A stretch of DNA of 38,048 nt from Candidatus Mediterraneibacter norfolkensis. GTDB lineage: Bacteria > Bacillota > Clostridia > Lachnospirales > Lachnospiraceae. How positions within the stretch are numbered: the first letter of the stretch is position 1; each line of letters starts with the position of its first letter. The notes under the pieces are model-generated. The model saw only the letters and a program-made list of their open reading frames with translations. It did not search any database and was not told where the DNA came from. Below, piece by piece: positions 18,829 through 27,587 of the stretch. The stretch is taken from positions 1 through 38,048 of the forward strand of contig DWUT01000249.1 of NCBI GenBank assembly GCA_019120615.1, given 5' to 3'. Position numbers and translations under genes: made by a program.

Positions 18829-20430
18829 ATGCGCGGAAAAGAAGAAATCAGGGAAACGATCGCGTCTGGCCAGGCCATACTGGGGATCGAACTGGGCTCT
18901 ACCAGGATCAAGGCGGTGCTCATCGATGTGGACAAGGCGCCTGTGGCTTCGGGAAGTTATGACTGGGAAAACAAATATGTGGACCATATCTGGACCTATG
19001 ACATGGAGGATATCTGGGCAGGACTTCAGGGATGTTACAGGGATCTGGTGAAAAATGTGAAAGAGGAGTACGGGGTAAAACTGACCCGGTTCGCGGCGAT
19101 GGGCGTCAGCGCCATGATGCACGGATATCTGGCATTTGACGAAAACGATGAACTCCTCGTGCCGTTCCGTACATGGCGGAACACGATCACCGGTGAGGCT
19201 TCGGAAAAGCTCTCTGAGCTTTTTGCCTACCATATTCCTCAGCGCTGGAGCATCGCACATCTGTACCAGGCGATCTTAAACGGAGAAGAGCATGTGGATA
19301 AAGTCCGCTTTTTCACTACCCTTTCCGGATATATCCACTGGAAGCTGACCGGAAAGAAAGTGCTGGGAAGCGGAGACGCTGCCGGAATGTTCCCGATCAA
19401 CATCGAGGCGAAAGATTTTGACGCTAGGATGCTGGATCAGTTCGACGAACTTGTGGCGGACAAAGGATATCCGTGGAAGATCCGGGAACTTCTTCCCAAA
19501 GTCCTTCTTGCCGGTCAGGATGCCGGCTGCCTGACAGAAGAAGGGGCAAGACTTCTGGATCCGGACGGAAATCTGGAGGTGGGGATCCCACTGTGTCCGC
19601 CGGAAGGAGATGCAGGGACCGGGATGACGGCGACCAACAGCGTTGCCGTGCGCACCGGAAATGTGTCCGCCGGGACCAGCGTGTTTGCCATGGCTGTGCT
19701 GGAGAAAGATCTGACAAAACCCTACGAGGAGATCGATCTTGTGACAACGCCGTCCGGAGACCTGGTGGCTATGGTGCACTGCAACAACTGTACCTCTGAC
19801 CTGAACGCATGGGTGGGAATCTTCAGAGAGTTTGCGGAAGCCTTCGGCATCGACGTGGATATGAACCGTCTCTTCTCAACTCTGTACAACAAGGCGCTGG
19901 AGGGAGACGAGGACTGCGGCGGACTGCTGGCGTATAACTATTTCTCGGGCGAGCACATTACCGGATTCGACGAAGGCAGGCCTCTTTTCGTCCGCACACC
20001 GGAGAGCCGCTTTAATCTTGCGAACTTTATGCGTGTGAACCTTTATACTTCCCTCGGCGCACTGAAGACCGGGATGGATATCCTGCTCAAAAAGGAGAAT
20101 GTGAAATTGGACCGCATGATGGGACACGGCGGTCTGTTCAAGACAAAGGGCGTGGGTCAGAGGATCCTCGCCGGAGCCATCGATACCCCTGTGTACGTTA
20201 TGGAGACTGCCGGCGAAGGCGGCGCCTGGGGGATCGCGCTTCTGGCGGATTACCTTGTGAGAAGGGAAGAAGGAGAGAACCTGACCGACTATCTTGCAAA
20301 TAAAGTGTTCCACGAGACGAAAGGCACCGGAATGGATCCGGTTCCCGGGGATGTGGAAGGCTATGAGAAATTCATGGAGAGGTATATAAAAGGGCTGGCG
20401 ATCGAGAGGGCGGCAGTGGAGAATCTCTGA
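18829..20430 (+). CDS. FGGY-family carbohydrate kinase, probable L-ribulokinase
   Basis: [89 protein letters not shown] aaggagg; linked to araA. Confidence 0.85.
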   Translation: MRGKEEIRETIASGQAILGIELGSTRIKAVLIDVDKAPVASGSYDWENKYVDHIWTYDMEDIWAGLQGCYRDLVKNVKEEYGVKLTRFAAMGVSAMMHGYLAFDENDELLVPFRTWRNTITGEASEKLSELFAYHIPQRWSIAHLYQAILNGEEHVDKVRFFTTLSGYIHWKLTGKKVLGSGDAAGMFPINIEAKDFDARMLDQFDELVADKGYPWKIRELLPKVLLAGQDAGCLTEEGARLLDPDGNLEVGIPLCPPEGDAGTGMTATNSVAVRTGNVSAGTSVFAMAVLEKDLTKPYEEIDLVTTPSGDLVAMVHCNNCTSDLNAWVGIFREFAEAFGIDVDMNRLFSTLYNKALEGDEDCGGLLAYNYFSGEHITGFDEGRPLFVRTPESRFNLANFMRVNLYTSLGALKTGMDILLKKENVKLDRMMGHGGLFKTKGVGQRILAGAIDTPVYVMETAGEGGAWGIALLADYLVRREEGENLTDYLANKVFHETKGTGMDPVPGDVEGYEKFMERYIKGLAIERAAVENL

Positions 20431-20465
20431 TCCGGTGGGGGCGAGAATGTCCGCAGGAAGAGACA

Positions 20466-20570
20466 GACTGTTGGCAGGCACGTTTGCACTCGGAAAACAA
20501 CGCAGCGGTACATAGGCGCACAAAGAACGTGCGCCAAGTGCCGGCGTTGTTTTACGGCCTTTCAACAGTC
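20466..20570 (-). repeat. Structured intergenic repeat family 1, copy A
   Basis: Nested inverted repeats: GACTGTTG/CAACAGTC, AAAACAACGC/GCGTTGTTTT, GGCGCAC/GTGCGCC; inverse orientation of 20787-20918. Confidence 0.8.
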
Positions 20571-20594
20571 CATCCCTTCCTGCTGCATTTTCGT

Positions 20595-20648
20595 GGCCGG
20601 AAGGAGAAGGAATTCTTGGAGAAATGATTTCACGGCCGGAAGGAGAAG
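20595..20648 (+). repeat. Direct repeat of ggccggaaggagaag (20595-20609 and 20634-20648)
   Basis: Exact 15-nt match in the araB-pdaA intergenic region. Confidence 0.75.
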
Positions 20649-20786
20649 AGAATTTCGGGGCTGCTTTGGCTGCGGGAGGAAGGAAAACTCTCTGTGGGAG
20701 CTTTTCGAAATCCAGGGAGCAGCGCCCCTACGGGGCGTGCCTCTCCCGTCCGCTCCCGGAACTACCGCGGTGACTGGAACAACCCG

Positions 20787-20918
20787 GCCGGAGGGGATAT
20801 GTTGACGAAAGACCGTAAAACGACGCCGGCACTTGGAGCGCGTCTTTTGCGCTCCTATGTGTCCGCTGCGTCGTTTTCCGAGCGAGAGCGGGTCTGCCGT
20901 CAACATATCCCCTCCGGC
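20787..20918 (+). repeat. Structured intergenic repeat family 1, copy B
   Basis: 21-nt terminal inverted repeat GCCGGAGGGGATATGTTGACG / CGTCAACATATCCCCTCCGGC; inner AAAACGACGC/GCGTCGTTTT and GGAGCGC/GCGCTCC. Confidence 0.85.
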
Positions 20919-20926
20919 GGCCTGTT

Positions 20927-21805
20927 TCACTCCCCCGCCAGATCCGTAAGCGGTTTTATGGTGTATCCCATTTCCTCCCATTTTGTCAGCAGTTCATCCA
21001 GGATCTGCGCGTTGGTGGAGGAGGTACTGTGCAGCAGCACAATGGCGCCGGGATGGATCCGACCGAGGAGCTTGTCGAAGGCTTCTTCCGGGGAAGGCTG
21101 GTCATCCTGGTACCAGTCTACATATGCCAGGCTCCAGAAGAAGGTCTTGTATCCGAGTTGTTGCGCCATTTTCAGATTCTCTTCATTGTATTTCCCCTGA
21201 GGAGGCCGATAGAATTTCGTCATTTCCTGTCCGGTCACGTCCCGATAGGCGTCCTCCACATCTACAAGTTCTTTTTTGAAGGAATCCATGGTTGAGATCT
21301 GGGACATATCCGGGTGATGCCAGGTGTGGTTTCCCACAGTGTGACCTTCTTCCACCATTCTTTTTATCAGTTTCGGTTCAGAATCTATGTATGTTCCAAC
21401 TACAAAAAATGTGGCGGATACGCTGTGCTTTGCAAGGGCGTCCAGAATGGGCTCTGTGTTTCCGTTTTCATAGCCTGCGTCGAAGGTGAGATAGAGGACT
21501 TTCTCGTCAGTGTCTTCCGCATAGTAGGCGTCATATTGGGCCAGTTCGTCAAATGTGGCGTTCCCCACAGGCGTCTGTCCCGCCTCCTGAAAGCTCAGTC
21601 CCCAGTTCCCTTCCGCGGAGACGGGAAGCGCAGGGGAGCTGTAAGAGGAGTGAGAAGAGGTTCCGGAGAGTGCGTCTTCTGCAGCTCCGGCTGCCGTGCC
21701 GAGCAGAAAGGCTCCGGCAAACAGGGCGAGCGTTTTCGCGGCTGTTCTGGTGATAAAAATTCTTTTGAGAGAAGCGGATACTTTTTTGGGAAAATCTTTT
21801 TTCAT
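20927..21805 (-). CDS. Polysaccharide deacetylase (PdaA-like NodB domain), membrane-anchored/secreted
   Basis: KVLYLTFDAGYENGNTEPILDALAKHSVSATFFVVGTYI; EGHTVGNHTWHHPDMS; N-terminal hydrophobic segment. Confidence 0.93.
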   Translation of the reverse strand: MKKDFPKKVSASLKRIFITRTAAKTLALFAGAFLLGTAAGAAEDALSGTSSHSSYSSPALPVSAEGNWGLSFQEAGQTPVGNATFDELAQYDAYYAEDTDEKVLYLTFDAGYENGNTEPILDALAKHSVSATFFVVGTYIDSEPKLIKRMVEEGHTVGNHTWHHPDMSQISTMDSFKKELVDVEDAYRDVTGQEMTKFYRPPQGKYNEENLKMAQQLGYKTFFWSLAYVDWYQDDQPSPEEAFDKLLGRIHPGAIVLLHSTSSTNAQILDELLTKWEEMGYTIKPLTDLAGE

Positions 21806-21867
21806 ATTCCTGCTGACTGATCTGGTTTACATCTATTATATGAACCGAGAAAGCGGATAATGAAGGA

Positions 21868-21896
21868 TTGATTTCCAATCATGTTTTTAGTAAAAT
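21868..21896 (+). promoter_or_regulatory. Candidate promoter for the BMC gene pair
   Basis: TTGATT-17 nt-TAAAAT. Confidence 0.45.
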
Positions 21897-21983
21897 AAGA
21901 GAAGGTAAAACAGGAGAATTACAGTGTTTCCGGTGTGAAAAGTCGTTTGGATATTTACTCCGGGACAGGGTCAGGAGGAAGGT

Positions 21984-22283
21984 ATGGCAGAGAAATATAC
22001 AGGGATGGCGATCGGAGTCTTTGAACTGGACAGCGAGTGCATCTGCTTTGTGGCGCTTGATGCTGCGGCAAAAGCGGCGGATGTGAAGATCCAGGCGGTG
22101 GAGAGGAACCGTCTCGGGGCCGGCGCCTGTGTAAAGATGAGGGGAACAGTATCTGATGTGAAGGCTGCAATGGAAGCGGCTTTGGAGACAGCACGTCCGT
22201 TGGCAAAGATCATTTCCCATACAGTAATCGCAGCTCCTTCGGAAGATACGGAGACGGCGATCGCGATGACGATAGGAAAGTAG
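21984..22283 (+). CDS. BMC-domain (bacterial microcompartment shell) protein
   Basis: GMAIGVFELDSECICFVALDAAAKAADVKIQAVERNRLGAGACVKMRGTVSDVKAAMEAALETA...HTVIAAPSEDTE; SD aggagg. Confidence 0.88.
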   Translation: MAEKYTGMAIGVFELDSECICFVALDAAAKAADVKIQAVERNRLGAGACVKMRGTVSDVKAAMEAALETARPLAKIISHTVIAAPSEDTETAIAMTIGK

Positions 22284-22337
22284 AGATAAGACTTTGGAAG
22301 TTACATGTGAATGGTAACCTTCGGGGAAAGGAAAGGT

Positions 22338-22622
22338 ATGGTTATGAAATACGGTGCTTATGGACTGGTGGAAGTTGTAGGGGATGCGAACGGCGTGATT
22401 GTTACGGACCGCATGCTGAAGACGGCGGATGTGGAGTATGTGACAAAGGATACAAAATGCGGCGGACATGTCCTGATCTTCATGGGAGGCGATGTTTCGG
22501 CGGTGACAGCGGCAGTGGAAAGCGTAAAGAATGATCCGCCCTGTCCGGTGGTGCAGTCGGCAGTTGTCTCAAATCCGTCTCCGGAGATGGTGGATATTGT
22601 GGAGACTTTCAGAAAAAGATGA
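22338..22622 (+). CDS. BMC-domain (bacterial microcompartment shell) protein, second copy
   Basis: YGAYGLVEVVGDANGVIVTDRMLKTADVEYVTKDTKCGGHVLIFMGGDVSAVTAAVESVK...VVSNPSPEMVD; start chosen for SD ggaaagg. Confidence 0.86.
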   Translation: MVMKYGAYGLVEVVGDANGVIVTDRMLKTADVEYVTKDTKCGGHVLIFMGGDVSAVTAAVESVKNDPPCPVVQSAVVSNPSPEMVDIVETFRKR

Positions 22623-22677
22623 GAAAAAGCTGTTGGATAGTCATGCAGATAAACTGCATTGACAGGTACAGGCAGAC

Positions 22678-22730
22678 ATCACGGTGCATCGGGAACGGAG
22701 GATCCGTTTCTGGTATACCGTGATATTTTT
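22678..22730 (+). terminator. Hairpin plus T run downstream of the BMC pair
   Basis: ATCACGGT...ACGGA gga TCCGT...ACCGTGAT attttt. Confidence 0.6.
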
Positions 22731-22934
22731 GTGTGTGGAAATTCCTGCGGAAGTCACCTGGGTCTGTCGGGTGACTGGTGCGGGGAATCCGGCAGGATAA
22801 ATCTCTGTTTTACATAGTATACACAGTAGACATCTGTTTCCGGGAGTGATAAAGTGTACAGGGAGCAATTCGAAGCTTCACAGGGGCAGATATCTTCAGG
22901 CCCCGACAGTTAGATTTACAGGAGCAGAAAGAAG

Positions 22935-23726
22935 ATGGAGAGAGCAGTCTTATTTTTTGATATTGACGGGACGGTCATAAGCGATGATACGAAGATGGTG
23001 CCGGAAAGCGCGATCATTGCGCTGAGAGAAGCGCAGAAGAATGGGCATCTGCTGTTTATCAACACGGGAAGGACGATCTGCAGCGTCCCCTCCGAGGTAA
23101 GGAGAGTACGGTTTGACGGATATCTGTGTGGGTGCGGAACCTATCTTTTATACGGTGATGAGATCCTGTTTGCACGGTCTGTACCACAGGAACGGGGAAA
23201 GAAGATCATAGAGGAGATAGGGAGATGCAACCTGGGTGGCGTTGCCGAGGGAGTGGAGGACGTTTACTTTCCAGGGCGGATGACCAGATTTGAAAATCTG
23301 GAGCAGTCAAGGAGACATTTCCGGGGAAAAGGAATGGGGATAGAGCAGCCGCTGGAATCAGGCGGTTTTATCTATGACAAGCTTTTCATATACGCGGATG
23401 AGAAGAGTGATCTGGAGCGGTTCCTGAAGTATATTGAGGAAGATATGGAAGCGATTGACCGAGGCGGGAATACTTATGAGGTGATCCAGAAGGGATATTC
23501 CAAAGCGACGGCGTGTGAATTTACTTTGAAGAAACTGGGGATACCGAAAGAGAGAGCTTATGTCTTCGGAGACAGCAGCAATGATCTGTCCATGTTTGAG
23601 TATGCCTGCCATACGATTGCCATGGGAGTTCATTCTCCGGTGCTTGACCCTTATACGGAATATGTGACCAGCAGAGTGGAAGAGGACGGGATCGCCAATG
23701 CACTGAGGCATTACGGGCTTATATGA
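22935..23726 (+). CDS. HAD-superfamily hydrolase (Cof type)
   Basis: LFFDIDGTVISDD; INTGRT; KGYSKATACEFTLKKLGI; VFGDSSNDLSMFEYA. Confidence 0.93.
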   Translation: MERAVLFFDIDGTVISDDTKMVPESAIIALREAQKNGHLLFINTGRTICSVPSEVRRVRFDGYLCGCGTYLLYGDEILFARSVPQERGKKIIEEIGRCNLGGVAEGVEDVYFPGRMTRFENLEQSRRHFRGKGMGIEQPLESGGFIYDKLFIYADEKSDLERFLKYIEEDMEAIDRGGNTYEVIQKGYSKATACEFTLKKLGIPKERAYVFGDSSNDLSMFEYACHTIAMGVHSPVLDPYTEYVTSRVEEDGIANALRHYGLI

Positions 23727-23825
23727 CGGAGCCCCCTCTCTGAGAGAGGGAGGAACGCACCGAAGCATACCGGACGGATCAGGATATTATGCTATACGAT
23801 GAAATAAAAGCGAGGGAGTATCAGG

Positions 23826-24809
23826 ATGAAGATTTTTGTTTTTGACTACAGAGAATTTGACGAGGCGGAATATTTTCAGAAATTTGCGGAGGAATATCAT
23901 GTGGAACTGGGGATCTGTACAGCTCCTCCTACACTGGAAAACGCCCATCTTGCGGCGGGATATGAATATGTAAGCATCATCACCTCAAAGATCGACGCTA
24001 AGCTGATGGAGCGGTTTCATGAGCTGGGAGTGAAGATGATCTCCACGAGGACGATCGGGTACGATCACATTGATCTTGACGCTGCGAGAAAGTACGGGAT
24101 CCATGTGAGCAATGTGTCTTATTCTCCGGAATGCGTGGCGGATTATACAGTCATGCTCATGCTGATGTCGATCCGGAAGATGAAGCGGATCATGCAGAGG
24201 GCAGAGGTAAATGATTTCTCTCTTCCCGGGATCCAGGGACGGGAACTCCCGAATTTTACAGTCGGCGTGCTTGGAACAGGAAGGATCGGCAGGTCTGTGA
24301 TCCGTGATCTGTCCGGCTTCGGCTGCAGGGTCTATGCCTATGATAAATATGAGAATGAAGAGGTAAAGGAGCATGCGCAGTATGCGGATCTGGATACCAT
24401 TTTCCGGGAGTGTGATCTGATCACGCTGCATATGCCTCTTACGGAGGATAATTTCCACCTGATCGACAAGACGGCAATAGAAAAGATGAAGGACGGCGTG
24501 GTCATCGTCAATACGGCCCGTGGCGGTCTGATCGACACAAAGGCGCTGATCGAGGGGATCGAATCAGGAAAAGTCGGAGCAGCAGGGCTGGATGTGATAG
24601 AAGATGAGTTCGGCCTGTATTACAATGACCTGAAATCAGATATCCTCAGCAAACGGGATCTGTATATCCTGCGCGGCTTCCCGAATGTGATCGTGACGCC
24701 GCACATGGCGTTCTATACAGACCAGGCAGTGAGCGACATGGTGAAACACTCCATTGAGAGCTGCCTGTTGAGAGCAGAGGGGAAAGAAGACCCCTGGGCA
24801 GTGCTGTAG
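23826..24809 (+). CDS. D-isomer-specific 2-hydroxyacid dehydrogenase (D-lactate dehydrogenase / VanH-like)
   Basis: ISTRTIGYDHIDLDAA; FTVGVLGTGRIGRSVIRDLSGFGCRVYAYD; NTARGGLIDTKALI. Confidence 0.9.
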   Translation: MKIFVFDYREFDEAEYFQKFAEEYHVELGICTAPPTLENAHLAAGYEYVSIITSKIDAKLMERFHELGVKMISTRTIGYDHIDLDAARKYGIHVSNVSYSPECVADYTVMLMLMSIRKMKRIMQRAEVNDFSLPGIQGRELPNFTVGVLGTGRIGRSVIRDLSGFGCRVYAYDKYENEEVKEHAQYADLDTIFRECDLITLHMPLTEDNFHLIDKTAIEKMKDGVVIVNTARGGLIDTKALIEGIESGKVGAAGLDVIEDEFGLYYNDLKSDILSKRDLYILRGFPNVIVTPHMAFYTDQAVSDMVKHSIESCLLRAEGKEDPWAVL

Positions 24810-24813
24810 AATC

Positions 24814-25884
24814 TCAGACAGTGATATCCTGACTGAAAAATCTTATATCTGTGGGACAGGTATAGCTGTCGCCGATTTCACGGAGAAGTACAACGTTCAG
24901 ATGTCCGTCCAGATTTTTCTTGTCGAGCGTGATCGCTTCGGTCAGAACGGAAAGCGGAAGGCCGCACTGGGATGGAAGTCCGTAGATATCAAGGGCTTTC
25001 TTGATCTTTTCTGCACATCCCGGAGCGGTCAGACCTTTTTCTTCTGCGATCTTTGTGATCTGGTACATGCCGATCCCGACCGCTTCGCCGTGACTCTCAC
25101 GCTCGTAGTTGTAGTGCTGTTCAATGGTGTGGGCAAGGGTATGGCCGAAGTTCAGGAGCATACGCTCTCCTTTGTCAAACTGATCGGCTTCAACGACTTC
25201 TCTCTTTATGTCCACACATCTGGTGATCACATCAGTGAGGTCGGATTTCAGGTCTTCAAAAGAACTGTGGGAACACAGGGAGTTAAACAGTTCTGCATCC
25301 TTGATACAGCCGTATTTGATCACTTCCCCCATTCCGTCGTTGATAAAGTGCTGCGGAAGCGTGTCCAGGACGTCGGGATCGATCAGAACCATTTTCGGAT
25401 GATAGAAGGCTCCAACCAGGTTCTTCCCCTGAGGAAGATCTACCGCTACCTTGCCGCCCACGGAAGAGTCCACCTGGGCCAGGAGCGATGTGGGGATCTG
25501 GATCAGTTTTACCCCGCGCAGATAGCTTGCAGCGGCAAATCCGGCGAGATCTCCGATCACGCCGCCGCCGAGGGCGATGACCAGATCGCTGCGTGACAGA
25601 CGGGCGTCCAGAAGGGCAGAATAAACGGCGGGCAGTGTGCGGAAATTTTTGGTCAGCTCCCCGTGGGGGAGAACGAGAGTGTGACATTCATAATCATTCA
25701 GACTGCCCATGAGCGTGGCGCCGTACAATGGGAAAACATTGTCGTCCGAAATTATCATGATTTTTTGCCCATTAAAAACTTTTCTGACATATTCCCCTGC
25801 TCTGGGGAGGATTCCCTTTTCAATATAGATATTATAGGTGTTTTCGGCTAAATTAACTGTCAAATTCATATTTTGATACCTCAT
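24814..25884 (-). CDS. aroB: 3-dehydroquinate synthase
   Basis: ALGGGVIGDLAGFAAASYLRGVKLIQIPTSLLAQVDSSVGGKVAVDLPQGKNLVGAFYHP. Confidence 0.97.
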   Translation of the reverse strand: MRYQNMNLTVNLAENTYNIYIEKGILPRAGEYVRKVFNGQKIMIISDDNVFPLYGATLMGSLNDYECHTLVLPHGELTKNFRTLPAVYSALLDARLSRSDLVIALGGGVIGDLAGFAAASYLRGVKLIQIPTSLLAQVDSSVGGKVAVDLPQGKNLVGAFYHPKMVLIDPDVLDTLPQHFINDGMGEVIKYGCIKDAELFNSLCSHSSFEDLKSDLTDVITRCVDIKREVVEADQFDKGERMLLNFGHTLAHTIEQHYNYERESHGEAVGIGMYQITKIAEEKGLTAPGCAEKIKKALDIYGLPSQCGLPLSVLTEAITLDKKNLDGHLNVVLLREIGDSYTCPTDIRFFSQDITV

Positions 25885-25900
25885 TTTTAGAAAATATTTT

Positions 25901-25943
25901 AAAAAGGTGCCAGGTACTTTTTAAAAAGTACACGGCACCTTTT
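25901..25943 (-). terminator. Long hairpin between aroF and aroB (terminator or attenuator-like)
   Basis: AAAAGGTGCC ag GTACTTTTTAAAAAGTAC ac GGCACCTTTT. Confidence 0.6.
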
Positions 25944-25951
25944 AAAGAAAT

Positions 25952-26965
25952 TTACAGAATCTTTCCTACAACTTCAGCAATTTGCCGTACCTGTTTGAGA
26001 AGTGCATCATATTTCTCCGGTTTCAGGGACTGAGCTCCGTCGCACAACGCACATTCCGGATCGTTGTGGACTTCGATCATGAGCCCGTCAGCGCCGGCAG
26101 CGACAGCGGCTTTTGCCATCGGCTCTACCAGCCACCATTTTCCGCCTGCATGGCTGGGATCTACCATGACAGGAAGATGAGTTTTCTTACGGAGCACGGG
26201 GATGCTCTGAAGATCCAGGGTGTTCCTTGTGAAGGTCTCGAAAGTACGGATCCCTCTCTCGCAGAGGATGACATTCTCATTTCCGGCAGCCATAATATAC
26301 TCTGCGGACATGATCCATTCTTCATAGGTGGCGTTGAGACCGCGCTTGAGAAGGATAGGGCGATCGACCTGACCTAACTGTTTGAGCAGGTCGAAGTTCT
26401 GCATATTGCGGGCGCCGATCTGGATCAGGTCCACTTTCTCGTTGAAGATATCGAGATACTGCGGAGACATGAGCTCTGTCACAATGGGGAGACCGACCTC
26501 CTCTTTTACCGCGCAGAGGATATCCAGTCCCTCCAGCCCGAGTCCCTGGAAAGAGTAGGGGCTGGTCCTGGGTTTGAACGCGCCGCCGCGGAGCAGGTTC
26601 GCTCCGGATTCTTTTGCAGCTTTCGCGATCTCGAGTACCTGCTCGAAAGACTCTACAGAGCAGGGACCTGCGATCAGTCCAAGATGCCCTCCGCCGATCT
26701 TTACACCGGAGACGTCTACTACAGAATCCTCCGGGTGGAAAGCACGGTTGGCAAGCTTATATGGTTCCTGGACATGCATGACTTTGTCAACACAGCTGTC
26801 CACCTCAAACTGGCGCGGATCGATCAGTGTCGTATCTCCGATACAGCCAATGATCGTCATCTCGGTACCGCGGACAACGTGAGTGTCCAGCCCGCGTTTT
26901 TTGACAAGATTTTCCACACGTGTTATATTTTCTTCGGTCGTGTGCGGTTTCAGTACAATGATCAT
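25952..26965 (-). CDS. aroF: 3-deoxy-7-phosphoheptulonate synthase (AroA-beta/KDOPS-like type)
   Basis: LIAGPCSVESFEQVLEIAKAAKESGANLLRGGAFKPRTSPYSFQGLG; MVDPSHAGGKWWLV. Confidence 0.95.
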   Translation of the reverse strand: MIIVLKPHTTEENITRVENLVKKRGLDTHVVRGTEMTIIGCIGDTTLIDPRQFEVDSCVDKVMHVQEPYKLANRAFHPEDSVVDVSGVKIGGGHLGLIAGPCSVESFEQVLEIAKAAKESGANLLRGGAFKPRTSPYSFQGLGLEGLDILCAVKEEVGLPIVTELMSPQYLDIFNEKVDLIQIGARNMQNFDLLKQLGQVDRPILLKRGLNATYEEWIMSAEYIMAAGNENVILCERGIRTFETFTRNTLDLQSIPVLRKKTHLPVMVDPSHAGGKWWLVEPMAKAAVAAGADGLMIEVHNDPECALCDGAQSLKPEKYDALLKQVRQIAEVVGKIL

Positions 26966-27208
26966 TTCTGTAATCCTCCAAAAATATATTGATAAAATTT
27001 CTTGATTTTAACTTCACACTGTAAAATTTTAGTTGTTTAAAGTGTGAAAACATTTGTATCATAAATCATATAGTAACGATTGTCAAGTAAAATCATATCC
27101 GTTGACATACTTATATCAGAATGGTATTTTATCATGTGGACGTCCGGGAAGGTGAGACGGTCTTCCTGCCGGATGTTACATTACACTATATATAAAAGGA
27201 AAGAGAAA

Positions 27209-27568
27209 ATGAAGATCATAAAACAGATAGGCATCATATTTTCCGTCTGCTGGATCAGTATGGTCATCGAGAAGATCTCCCCGGGTGTTTTCCCGGCGAG
27301 CATCATCGGCATGATCCTGCTGTTTCTGTGTCTTGCGGTCGGAATCCTGAAGATAGAGCATATCCAGGAAAAGTCAGATTTTCTCCTGGAAAATATGGCG
27401 TTCTTTTTCATCCCGGCAGGGGTGAGCATCATCAACTATACAGATATCCTGAAAAATGCGCTGGTACAACTCATCGTCATCTGCGTGGTGTCCACTGTCG
27501 TTACATTTGCGGTGACAGCTTATACAGTCCGTTTCACCATGTATCTGCTCAGAAAGAAGAAAAAGTGA
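27209..27568 (+). CDS. CidA/LrgA-family holin-like membrane protein
   Basis: Multiple TM; ISPGVFPASIIGMILLFLCL; FLLENMAFFFIPAGVSIINY; followed by an LrgB homologue. Confidence 0.88.
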   Translation: MKIIKQIGIIFSVCWISMVIEKISPGVFPASIIGMILLFLCLAVGILKIEHIQEKSDFLLENMAFFFIPAGVSIINYTDILKNALVQLIVICVVSTVVTFAVTAYTVRFTMYLLRKKKK

Positions 27569-27587
27569 TACGTAAGGAGGAAAAATC

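Noticed and set aside
20694-21200. Plus-strand 168-aa ORF in the araB-pdaA region
   Set aside because: Runs through the palindromic repeat element and then antisense to pdaA; no credible start or domain.
22740-22800. Resemblance to a cobalamin riboswitch (ggtgcggggaatccgg)
   Set aside because: Only a short motif fits; the remaining conserved core (e.g. the GCCACTG box) is not visible, so not claimed.
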